Source of the DNA: DASQVO01 sp035640715
Lineage (GTDB): Bacteria; Actinomycetota; Actinomycetes; Streptosporangiales; Streptosporangiaceae
Reading direction: 5' to 3'
NCBI GenBank assembly: GCA_035640715.1
Contig: DASQVO010000581.1
Location: forward strand, 1-7,150
Length of the DNA: 7,150 bases
Below the pieces are notes generated by a model. That model ran no database searches. It saw only the letters and a list, made by a program, of their open reading frames with translations, and was not told where the DNA came from. Below are positions 1-5,800 of this stretch, piece by piece. Position 1 is the stretch's first letter. Every line of letters begins with the position of its first letter. Both the position numbers and the translations under genes were made by a program.

Positions 1-264
1 CTCAATCAGGCGGTTACTTGCGCGCCGCATGTCGGCCCCGCCGCCACCGTCCGTGACGGCAGCCGGAGTGCCGCCAGTGCCAGACGGAGCCGCCATGGTG
101 AGCATCCCGGCGACAGGGTCATCGTGGCGGAGACGCTCATCGGCGAGGCATGCCAGCAACCGCGGTTCGCCGAGAGTGACGTCCGGCACTCACGGCGAAT
201 GATGCGTAACACCCCTGGGGCCTGGTCTGCTCGGCTTGTCCTGGGACGAAGGCGGGCAGGATGA
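1..264 (+). CDS. Possible 3' end of an unrecognised gene, cut by the window edge
   Basis: A plus-strand frame is open from base 1 to a TGA at 262-264 (87 codons). G/C dominates third positions for about the first 70 codons. The middle of the peptide, for example VIVAETLIGEACQQ followed by PRFAESDV, has a normal mix of acidic, basic and hydrophobic residues. No domain is recognised. A competing minus-strand frame (281 to 6, TTG start) has its third positions on the same bases, so base composition cannot decide the strand. The minus-strand product is unusually rich in Arg, Ser and Pro, so the plus frame is preferred. It may equally be non-coding. The 131 bases that follow, up to the next gene, show nothing recognisable. 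Confidence 0.3.
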   Translation, partial: LNQAVTCAPHVGPAATVRDGSRSAASARRSRHGEHPGDRVIVAETLIGEACQQPRFAESDVRHSRRMMRNTPGAWSARLVLGRRRAG

Positions 265-395
265 CCAGGCTTCCACCTCAAACACCCACCCAGCTCAGCC
301 CGGTCGGGGCGGCCATCCCGGAGCCTGAGGCCCCCGCCGGAGGCGTCAATGACCGAATCTGGCGCGGCGGCGCAGGGGTTCCGTAGGCTCTCGCC

Positions 396-1112
396 GTGTT
401 CAGCGATGAATTGCAGGACGTTATCGACTCACTGCTCGGCCAAGCCTGCCCGGACTGGACGCCCCCACCATGGGTGGCCCCAACGGCAGACGACGCCGAT
501 CAGCGCCGCTATGAACGGATCGAGATGACTCGCCTCCGGCTAGGACAGGCCTTGACCGAGCGGCCCGATCTGACGGCGCGGCTATCCGCCACGATCTTTA
601 AGGCCGTCCTCTCTGAATACAGCGTCACCAACCAGTTGACCGCGCCTCTTATAGCTGCCGTGGGTCGCCGTGTCGTCCTGGAGCAACTGATCGACGCGGT
701 GAGCGAGGGACCGTGCGAGCGGCGGGCGAACGCTGCCGGGGCGGCTTACTGGGTCCGGTGCTGGCGGCACCCGCAGGAATCCGCCCTGCTCCGATCCGCC
801 TATGCGGAAGGCGCCCGGTCTTCCGCGGAGTTCCGGAGCTACCTGGCACGTCACCTGCCGCCAGGTCCTGGCGGGATCGACACGATCGAGGACCTCTGGC
901 CCAGGTTCTGGCAGGCCTGCCTGACCGCCTTCATCGAATGCGACGACGCCGAGGTGCGGCGTCTCTTGCAGACGGCGTTTCCTAACGAGGTCGGATGCTA
1001 TCCGCCGGAGTTCGCCGGGCTGCTCGAACAGGCGCGACGGATCGCCGCGGCCGATCCCGAACGGTTTCAGCGGATGCACGACCGGTCAACTGGATACGGC
1101 TACCGGATTTGA
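396..1112 (+). CDS. Hypothetical helical protein, 238 aa
   Basis: This is an intact frame from a GTG start to TGA; the function is not recognised. The product is soluble, with no signal peptide or membrane segment. It looks almost wholly alpha-helical. An N-terminal region (residues 1-30) carries a WTPPPW segment. A charged helix follows (about 36-56, with RIEMTRLRLG), then hydrophobic helices around 60-125. The stretch at about 84-120 (APLIAAVGRR, VLEQLIDAV, ANAAGAAYW) has the helix-turn-helix spacing of HEAT-like repeats. This is an inference from pattern, not a family match. A second aromatic-rich helix (IEDLWPRFWQACLTAFI, about 164-180) precedes a basic C-terminus. The start is chosen because GTG opens the frame and high third-position G/C begins there. 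No strong Shine-Dalgarno sequence is visible upstream. It stands alone beside integration relics and could be cargo or a chromosomal flank. Coding is well supported; function is unknown. Confidence 0.75.
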   Translation: MFSDELQDVIDSLLGQACPDWTPPPWVAPTADDADQRRYERIEMTRLRLGQALTERPDLTARLSATIFKAVLSEYSVTNQLTAPLIAAVGRRVVLEQLIDAVSEGPCERRANAAGAAYWVRCWRHPQESALLRSAYAEGARSSAEFRSYLARHLPPGPGGIDTIEDLWPRFWQACLTAFIECDDAEVRRLLQTAFPNEVGCYPPEFAGLLEQARRIAAADPERFQRMHDRSTGYGYRI

Positions 1113-1228
1113 TGCATCCAGCGGGCTGTGGTCTCTGCGTCGGCCGCCCGATCGGCACGGTCGGAGGGACCGGCGCGAAGCGCCGCCGCCTTGATCTCAG
1201 TACGGCTCAACCCGGCAGCACGGCTCAA
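1100..1228 (-). CDS. Possible small ORF or gene tail with an HTH-like stretch
   Basis: On the minus strand a TTG at 1228 opens 42 codons ending in TAG at 1102-1100. The stop overlaps the end of the convergent 238-aa gene. The peptide contains SRAAGLSRTEIKAAALRAG, which has the helix-turn-helix look of a small regulator, then a charged helix ending WMHQIR. There is an in-frame stop nine bases before the frame's usable region and no ribosome binding site at the TTG, so this may be a fragment of a larger lost gene. Length and start are weak. It could also be a chance reading frame. Confidence 0.2.
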   Translation of the reverse strand: MSRAAGLSRTEIKAAALRAGPSDRADRAADAETTARWMHQIR

Positions 1229-1239
1229 GCCGATCGGGA

Positions 1240-1441
1240 ATGTCTACGGTGCTACGGCCCCGGGGGCGGTAGCTGAGCAGGGCACAGCATGGACGTACCA
1301 CCCCGCGTCTACGCCAAGTGCATCGCCGGGCAGGAAGCCGAAGCCAAACGCCACATCCTCGAAGCGACCCAGCCCGCCGGCACCGGCCACGGCGAGGATA
1401 AGCCAGATGGCCATCAGGACGGCGGGACGCCGCCGAGGTAG
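1240..1441 (+). pseudogene. Decayed C-terminal end of a tyrosine integrase
   Basis: From 1280 the frame reads AGHSMDVPPRVYAKCIAGQE, then EAEAKRHILEATQPA, ending at TAG 1439-1441. In actinobacterial integrases (phage and AICE type), the C-terminus characteristically reads AEWAGHSV...LLRVYAKCxDGQ...AKRRI. The catalytic histidine of the GH motif and the nucleophile tyrosine (RVYAKC) are therefore both present. Just upstream the frame is broken. Bases 1265-1276 read AVAE in another frame, with a few bases apparently missing where a Trp codon is expected, so TGA stands before AGHS. Further upstream (from about 1240) only a faint STxLRPRG-like stretch remains. No catalytic arginines, HxxR box or core-binding domain can be found. 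This is a relic. It lies about 140 bp from the tRNA-like site, the usual place for an integrase beside its attachment site. Confidence 0.6.
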
Positions 1442-1460
1442 CCCACGCCCGGCGAGAAGC

Positions 1461-1479
1461 TAGGGCACGTATAGGGCAC
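1461..1479 (+). repeat. Tandem TAGGGCAC repeat, 11-bp period
   Basis: TAGGGCAC occurs at 1461-1468 and again at 1472-1479, start to start 11 bp, about one helical turn. The pair lies 20 bp after the integrase relic's stop and about 100 bp from the tRNA-like sequence. Integrases commonly bind short direct repeats (arm-type sites) flanking an attachment core. That role is inferred from position and phasing only. Confidence 0.45.
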
Positions 1480-1529
1480 AGCCAGCCGCATACGGCCAGC
1501 CTGAGCCGCGCACAACCGCATAAGACGAG

Positions 1530-1568
1530 ACGACCCCCTGACCACGTTTTACCTGGTCAGGGGGTCGT
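1530..1568. terminator. Perfect 15-bp hairpin, probable terminator
   Basis: ACGACCCCCTGACCA (1530-1544) is followed by a 9-base loop (1545-1553) and its exact reverse complement TGGTCAGGGGGTCGT (1554-1568). A short T run (1568-1571) follows on the plus strand. On the minus strand the hairpin begins 12 bases after the 3' end of the tRNA-like sequence, where a tRNA terminator would lie. The perfect arms with only a modest T run fit an actinobacterial terminator, possibly bidirectional. Confidence 0.6.
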
Positions 1569-1579
1569 TTTGGCTGGTG

Positions 1580-1657
1580 TGGCAGGTGATGGATTCGAAC
1601 CATCGAAGGCTGAGCCGACGGTTTTACAGACCTCTGCCAACTATGCCCTGACCTGCG
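1580..1657 (-). tRNA. tRNA-Tyr(GTA)-like sequence, degenerate 5' half (remnant or att site)
   Basis: Read on the minus strand, the anticodon loop is CTGTAAA with anticodon GTA at 1627-1625. A long class II variable arm (CGGCTCAGCC) follows, as in bacterial tRNA-Tyr. Next is a perfect T-arm (GATGG, TTCGAAT, CCATC) and the acceptor strand ACCTGCC. The 5' acceptor CGCAGGT (1657-1651) pairs at six of seven positions. The D-region is short and forms no convincing stem. Position 8 is C instead of T. The anticodon stem has only three Watson-Crick pairs plus an A-G mismatch and a G-T. No CCA directly follows the discriminator. The 3' half is thus much better kept than the 5' half, as when integration supplies a new tRNA 3' end or leaves half behind. 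The integrative plasmid SLP1 uses tRNA-Tyr as its attachment site, a known precedent. It may be non-functional. Confidence 0.6.
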
Positions 1658-1826
1658 CAAACGTTACAGCTTCGGGAACTTCTCCGGCTATTCTCCGCGC
1701 AGTCCGTGGAGCTTCGTCCCGAAGCCAAGTATCGATGCGGACGGCCAGCGCGGCGGCATGCCTGACCTGGGACAGAATGTCCGTCAGCGTCCGCTGGTGT
1801 CCACCGCTGGCGATGACGATTGTTAC
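1641..1826 (-). pseudogene. Orphan coding-like frame, 5'-truncated, unknown product
   Basis: A minus-strand frame is open from 1826 to TAG at 1643-1641 (61 codons). It reads like part of a real protein: LTDILSQVRHAAALAVRID, then TWLRDEAPRTARRIAGEVP, consistent with amphipathic helices. There is no ATG, GTG or TTG at the head, because an in-frame TGA (1829-1827) precedes it. It is therefore either the C-terminal scrap of a lost gene or a frame read through an unseen frameshift. Its last codons (AQVRA) overlap the 5' acceptor strand and D-region of the tRNA-like sequence, which suggests foreign sequence joined to the tRNA there. The family is not recognised. Bases 1827-1984 to its right hold only the two GTTACTC copies and no supported gene. 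Confidence 0.3.
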
Positions 1827-1840
1827 TCACTTGGTTACTC
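1822..1840. repeat. Two GTTACTC copies, 12-bp period
   Basis: GTTACTC occurs at 1822-1828 and 1834-1840, separated by five bases (ACTTG). The pair sits at the head of the orphan minus-strand frame, where its complement GAGTAAC contributes stop codons. A protein-binding role is possible but unsupported by context. Confidence 0.3.
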
Positions 1841-1984
1841 GCTTCCCTGTAGATGCCGGGAGCCTCGGCCTGTGGACCTTCCGATTTTCAGGAGGCTTTG
1901 CAGGTCCACGCGAGTCCTGTGCGTGCCGAGAATCCCATCCGTGGCTGTGAGCAGCGAAGTTGTGATGTCAGTGACCCGGCCGTG

Positions 1985-1999
1985 ATGATCACTGATCAT
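1985..1999. promoter_or_regulatory. Palindrome over the transposase start
   Basis: ATGATCA (1985-1991), one C, then TGATCAT (1993-1999) form a perfect inverted repeat that covers the ATG proposed for the transposase. The position suits an operator or an IS-end feature. No partner inverted repeat is seen at the other side because the IS right end is missing. Confidence 0.3.
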
Positions 2000-2671
2000 G
2001 TGCCTGCGGTTCGTCTTCCTCCTGATCACGAGGGTGATGACGTGGCTGCGGCTGTCCCGGTGTGAGGAGGCGCGGAAGACCCCGGAGACCTTGATCTTGC
2101 GCCACCAGCTCTCCGTCATGCAGCCGGGGCAGCCGCACCGCCTGAAGCTGAACTGGGCGGACCGGGCACTGCCCGCGACCCTGCTCAGCGTGATACCGAA
2201 AGCGCGGCGCCAGGGGCTGCGGCTACTGGTCACGCCGGAGACGATCCTGCGGTGGCACCGCGATATCGTCCGCCGCCGCTGGGCCGCCAGGTCCATGCGC
2301 GGCAAGACCGGCAGGCCGGCGACACGACGAAATATCAGGGCACTGGTCCTCCGGCTGGCCAGAGAGAACCCCGGATGGGGTTACCGCAGGATCCTCGGCG
2401 AACTGGCCGGCCCGGAGATCAAGGTCGCAGCGTCAACCGTATGGGAGATTCTCAAGGTCAACGGCATAGATCCCGCCCGGCACCGGGCCGCAATTCCTGC
2501 GCTCCCAGGCCGGCGCCATCCTCGCGAGCGACTTCTTCACGGTTGACCTGCCCGGCGGCACCCAGGCCTACGTCCTGGCCGTGATAGAACACGCGACCCG
2601 GCGCATCCGGATCCCCGGCGTCACGCCGCATCCCGCAGGAGAGCGGACCACCCAGCAGGCCCGGAACTTGC
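1998..2671 (+). pseudogene. DDE transposase (integrase-core IS), frameshifted and truncated
   Basis: The first frame (ATG 1998) gives a typical front end of an actinobacterial integrase-core transposase. It has a hydrophobic N-terminus, RHQLSVMQ (residues 35-42), WADRAL (53-58), TPETILRWHRDIVRRRW (79-95), GRPATRRNIRALV (105-117) and ARENPGWGYRRILGEL (121-136). At about 2488-2491 the sequence shifts by one frame, apparently with loss of the short GPTW-like link. It continues from CAA 2491 as QFLRSQAGAILASDFFTVDL and ends TTQQARNL at 2670. The DFFTVD segment carries the first catalytic aspartate. The later Asp and Glu of the DDE triad, normally in the RDR and AERW regions, are gone. At 2671/2672 a group II intron interrupts the gene, and no 3' exon appears in the window. 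The product cannot be active. Family assignment is from recognised motifs; the exact IS family (IS3- or IS481-like) is not settled. Confidence 0.8.
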
Positions 2672-3333
2672 GTGCGCCACGAGGCGCACTGCTGTATCGC
2701 CCGCGTAGCGGGCAGGGACTGGAGGAGGTGTCTTTGGATCTGATGGCTGACCCGTGATCCGAAAGGTGAGAGGGGAAAATAGCAGGCCAGGAAACCGGCG
2801 GCCGTGCCCAGGCGTACGGGGCGGTGCGCCGGGGGATCCGCGCGATATGGCGAAAGCTGGATTGCCTGAAGCCCAGTCTCCAGAAGGCGCAATCCGGGCA
2901 CCCGCCGGAAAGACGCCTGTAACCGGCGCCGGCCCCTGCCGCAAGGTGAGCAGGTACTTGCGGCAATCCTCTGGGGTGCAGGAGCGATGCCCTGTCGGGG
3001 CATTGAAGGAGACGAACGGGACGCCTAAGTCGCGCTAGGTACGTACGGCAGTAGTGAACGTGGGATCGCCTAAGGGACGCGAGTCCTATGGCGACGGAGT
3101 GCCCGTAGTAGTCGCAGGAGTGACGACCTGCCAATCTGGCGACCGGTAATGCCGGACCACAGGGCGAAGGGGCACAGGCGATAGACGAGCCAGTCCGGGA
3201 GGTATGCGTAATGCAGGACGCCAAGACGGTACTGGAAGTCCTCCGCGAGCGCGGCGGGAAGGGCCTGCCGCTCACGCAGCTTTACCGGCAGATGTTCAAT
3301 CCAGCCATGTACCTGCTGGCTTTTTTCCGGATT
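2672..3333 (+). mobile_element. Group II intron, 5' part only
   Basis: The element starts with GTGCG, matching the group II 5' consensus GUGYG, exactly where transposase similarity stops. About 540 bases of non-coding, highly structured sequence follow, full of GAAA, GTAA and CCTAAG-type motifs expected of domains I-III. Then comes the ribosome binding site and start of the intron-encoded protein at 3211, which is the domain IV position. The first 18 bases form a hairpin (GTGCGCC, loop ACGA, GGCGCAC). The loop of a 9-bp hairpin at 2937-2965 pairs with the six bases before the junction (EBS1/IBS1). The catalytic domain V, domain VI and the 3' splice site are absent, so it cannot splice or move. 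The right limit is uncertain within about 3318-3335. It lies in the same orientation as the host transposase. Confidence 0.8.
2937..2965 (+). other. EBS1 hairpin of the group II intron
   Basis: TGCCGCAAG (2937-2945) and CTTGCGGCA (2957-2965) form a perfect 9-bp stem with an 11-base loop, GTGAGCAGGTA. Within the loop, GCAGGT (2950-2955) pairs with the last six exon bases ACTTGC (2666-2671) at all six positions, one being a G-U pair. This is how EBS1 recognises IBS1 and independently supports the 2671/2672 junction. A possible EBS2, CCGGGC (2894-2899), is the exact complement of exon bases GCCCGG (2659-2664), with one base between the two exon sites. In this GC-rich sequence that second match is weaker evidence. 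Confidence 0.6.
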
Positions 3334-3363
3334 AATTTTTGTCCGTTTTATTTATCTTTCTAA
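3211..3363 (+). pseudogene. ltrA: Truncated group II intron reverse transcriptase/maturase, N-terminus
   Basis: The ATG at 3211 is preceded by GGGAGG (3197-3202) at 8 bases, a good ribosome binding site. The product begins MQDAKTVLEVLRERG, then KGLPLTQLYRQMFNPAMYLL. This is the characteristic beginning of actinobacterial group II intron-encoded proteins, whose family continues LLAYGRIYxNxGAMTPG. Here similarity ends at about residues 37-41 (LLAFFRI). A low-complexity AT-coded tail (INFCPFYLSF) follows to TAA at 3361-3363, giving 50 residues. Intact family members are several hundred residues long. The RT finger and palm motifs including YxDD, the maturase X domain and any endonuclease domain are all absent. 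The fragment has no enzymatic role. Confidence 0.75.
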
Positions 3364-3391
3364 GAATTTGATGGATCGGGGACAGGGGCGA
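3318..3391. other. AT-rich junction between intron fragment and recombinase module
   Basis: Base composition changes sharply here, with runs of T (for example TTTTTT at 3321-3326 and TTTTT at 3336-3340) in otherwise GC-rich DNA. The intron reading frame loses family similarity at its left side, and the stop of the minus-strand recombinase operon lies just past its right side. It is the likely end of the recombinase-bearing element or a deletion scar. A weak inverted repeat (CGGA/TCCG, 3328-3331 and 3342-3345) is present. No clear terminator for the operon is visible. Confidence 0.5.
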
Positions 3392-5800
3392 TCATCGAGG
3401 ATTGCTTATGGTCGGCATTCCGAGGTCGGTTGGCCCGGTGCGGCGGCTCCGCTCGATGCTCCGGTCGAGGCTGGCGAGTTTGCGTTTAGCGGCTTCCAGG
3501 CTGACCTGAAGGCCCTGGACTTCACCGAGCCAGCCGTTCATCCGTGCTTCGGTGATGCGCTCGTGCAGGTTATGGATGATCTCGGTGAGGCGGGGCCGTT
3601 GCTGCGGCGACACGCGGAGCATCGCGCACCGCAAGCAGGCGTGCTCATGCTGGCAAGACGCCCCGTAAGGGCGTCCGCATGTTCCCAGTGCCACCTTCCG
3701 CATCTGGAAGTGCTTCTGGAATTCTTGCCATTCTTGATCGGTGGGCTCGCGGTATTCTTCGGCGGGCCGGGTGGCTCGCCGCTTGTCGAGGAACGCTCGG
3801 TAGGAGCAGATCAGGTCGTCCTGGAAGACGGCCATGTACGTTTCCGTGGTGGCCAGGCTCTTGTGGCCGAGAATCCGGGCTGCGATGTGCACGGGCAGCC
3901 CACCGGTGACGGCTGCCGTCGTGAAGCACCTCCGGAAGTCGTGGGGCCGGTAGGCCAGGGGCTGGCCCGTGGCGTCCTTGAGGCCGGCCGCGGCGAGCGC
4001 GGTGTTGATCAGCTTGTAGACCGTGCCGGGGCTGATCACCTCGCGCCGGGCACCGTGGACGCGCTGGAAGAGGTGCGGGAGGAGCGGCCCGGTGGTGCGC
4101 TCGTGGTGGTCGTAGCGGGCGACGATGGGAACGGCGCCGTCGTTGCCGGCACGCAGCCGGGTGATGATGGTGGCCAGGACGCTGGCGAGTTCTGGGTCCA
4201 CCAGCAGCAGGCGCTCCTCGTTGCTCTTGGAGGGCACGATCTGCAGCAGGGGAACGACTTCGCCGCTGTCGGGAAGCCGGTAGGACACCAGCGCCAGGTG
4301 GGTGATCTCCAGCAGTTCTTCCAGGCGCACCCCCGACAGGCGCAGCGTCTCGATGACCGCCCAGGCCCAGAACGCCTCGTCCTCGCGGCGGGTCAGGCTG
4401 ACCGTCTCGCCCGTGACCAGGTTTTCCGCCGTGACGGAGGGGCTGCCCTGGTGCCGGGCCGCCAGGCCGGCGCTCTTGGGGATCTTCCGGCGGTAGCGGG
4501 TGCCGGTGTGGTCGAATACCTCGCCCGGCTCGCGCTCGGCCGCGGCGGCCAGCAGCGACGACGTCTCGGCGAGGCACCGTCCGGCGGCATCGGCCAGCGC
4601 GGGCAGGTGCGGCAGGCGCTCGCGGACACGCTGGTGCATGGCGGCCACGGTTTTCCTGCGGGCCTTCTCGTATCCCAGGGTGTCGTTCTTGCGGACCGGG
4701 CTGGGCACCGCCCATGGCACCCAGCTCGGGTCTTCCAGCGCCCACTGCTGGATGTCGAGATAGAAGGCGCGGACCTTCATCAGGAGGGCGTGGATGTTCT
4801 TGCGCGGCCGCACCGTGCCGTCGGCGGCCGTGATGACCTGCACGCGTTCCTTCCATGCCTGGGCGATCTCGTCGGGCAGGTGAAGGGTGCCGATGCCCGG
4901 GTGGTGCCGCTCGATGTCGGCCCAGAAGGTGCCCGCCAGCTCGCCGGCGAGGCTGGCCAGGGACTTGTAGTCCAGCGCGGGGCGGCGTTCATCAAGGTAG
5001 CGGACGAGCACGTCGCGGACCGGGCGGCAGCAGATGCCGTAGTCGTCGACCAGCTCCGCAGTTGACAGCTGGCCGCGCCGCAGCGAGGCCCGGAGGGTGA
5101 TGCCGGCCGGGGTCACCCCGATGTCGCCGAGGAGATCCCAGGCCGCGTGCAGTCCCGGGACCTGCCTGCGCCGGGGCTGGGCGTGAACGCTCCACGCGAA
5201 CATCTCCCGGACGTCGTCGGCGGTCAGCGCGTCGACGTCGGTACCGGTATGAAGCACGATCTTGCTGATCACGCTCAGCGCGTCGCCCTGGTCGCGGCCG
5301 CTAAGCCCGCGTTCGGCCGCGGCGTTCCCGAGGCGGTCGAACATCTCGGGCCGCATGATCTCGCGCACCCGGTTGAGCAGGCCTTTCGCCCGGTAGGCGG
5401 CCAGGAAGTCGTAACTGGGCAGGACGACCCGGCACATCAGCAGGCAGCCCAGCCCGGCGATGTGCTCTTGCCGCCTGGTGACCGCCAGGCGGGTATCGCC
5501 CGGGGCAAGCGTGTCGATCCAGCTGGTGTCGCGGTCGGCGCCGGAGACCGTCCACCGGTCCTGCCAGCCCTCGCCGGGGTGGGCGAGCAGCCAGTCCAGG
5601 ATCGTGGCGGCTCCCCGCAGCCTCATGGTGCGGTGCACCGTGGCGGCGGGCCAGTCCGGCAGGCGGGGCAGCAGCGCGAGGATGTCACCGGCCGGCAAGC
5701 GGTCCACCGGGCCTACCCGGCGCCGCTGCAGCAGCTGCTCATCCGCGGCGAAGGGGCTGCGGGTGCGCCGGGTCCCGGGGTCGGCGGTCGTCGTGGTCAC
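3392..5800 (-). CDS. Large tyrosine recombinase, 802 aa, TnpB-like
   Basis: This is a site-specific DNA recombinase forming a covalent phosphotyrosine intermediate, acting on DNA in the cytoplasm. The catalytic domain lies at about 470-670 and is complete: Arg492 (SGVRLEELLEI), Lys525 (VPSKSNEER), His620 and Arg623 (RPHDFRRCF), His646 (ILGHKSLATT) and nucleophile Tyr655. The first about 330 residues match nothing I recognise; a helical core-binding region probably lies at 330-440. After the catalytic domain comes a Cys/His cluster (Cys708, Cys716, His718, His720, Cys722, Cys725), a likely zinc site. A charged helix with coiled-coil character follows (about 736-785). The GTG start at 5800 overlaps the upstream stop as GTGA, and GGAGGAG lies 7 bases before it inside the upstream gene, so translation is probably coupled. 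Tandem tyrosine recombinases of this type occur in Tn554-like elements. At 802 residues it is longer than Tn554 TnpB (about 630, from memory). Confidence 0.9.
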   Translation of the reverse strand: MTTTTADPGTRRTRSPFAADEQLLQRRRVGPVDRLPAGDILALLPRLPDWPAATVHRTMRLRGAATILDWLLAHPGEGWQDRWTVSGADRDTSWIDTLAPGDTRLAVTRRQEHIAGLGCLLMCRVVLPSYDFLAAYRAKGLLNRVREIMRPEMFDRLGNAAAERGLSGRDQGDALSVISKIVLHTGTDVDALTADDVREMFAWSVHAQPRRRQVPGLHAAWDLLGDIGVTPAGITLRASLRRGQLSTAELVDDYGICCRPVRDVLVRYLDERRPALDYKSLASLAGELAGTFWADIERHHPGIGTLHLPDEIAQAWKERVQVITAADGTVRPRKNIHALLMKVRAFYLDIQQWALEDPSWVPWAVPSPVRKNDTLGYEKARRKTVAAMHQRVRERLPHLPALADAAGRCLAETSSLLAAAAEREPGEVFDHTGTRYRRKIPKSAGLAARHQGSPSVTAENLVTGETVSLTRREDEAFWAWAVIETLRLSGVRLEELLEITHLALVSYRLPDSGEVVPLLQIVPSKSNEERLLLVDPELASVLATIITRLRAGNDGAVPIVARYDHHERTTGPLLPHLFQRVHGARREVISPGTVYKLINTALAAAGLKDATGQPLAYRPHDFRRCFTTAAVTGGLPVHIAARILGHKSLATTETYMAVFQDDLICSYRAFLDKRRATRPAEEYREPTDQEWQEFQKHFQMRKVALGTCGRPYGASCQHEHACLRCAMLRVSPQQRPRLTEIIHNLHERITEARMNGWLGEVQGLQVSLEAAKRKLASLDRSIERSRRTGPTDLGMPTISNPR

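Noticed and set aside
1171..1185. CGGCGC-GAA-GCGCCG hairpin after the 238-aa gene
   Set aside because: It has only six base pairs in very GC-rich DNA, with no T run; such hairpins are common by chance.
1570..1950. Plus-strand frame of 126 codons with a GDGFEPSKAEP opening
   Set aside because: This peptide is the antisense of the tRNA T-arm and variable arm, a familiar false gene. The rest shows no recognisable protein.
1835..2305. Minus-strand frame of 156 codons
   Set aside because: It is antisense to the transposase over most of its length, is Arg/Ser-rich, and has no motif.
2458..3275. Minus-strand frames of 181 and 235 codons across the intron
   Set aside because: They run antisense through the transposase and structured intron RNA. 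They have Arg/Pro/Ser-rich composition and no recognisable motif.
3645..4856. Minus-strand frame of 403 codons in another phase of the recombinase gene
   Set aside because: It is extremely Arg/Pro/His-rich, overlaps the real gene entirely, and has no start signal; it is a frame shadow.
3368..5065. Long plus-strand frame of 565 codons opposite the 802-aa recombinase
   Set aside because: It lies wholly antisense to a gene with a complete catalytic motif set. Its product is Gly/Ala/Val/Asp/Gln-rich with no motif, the usual shadow of high-GC coding DNA.
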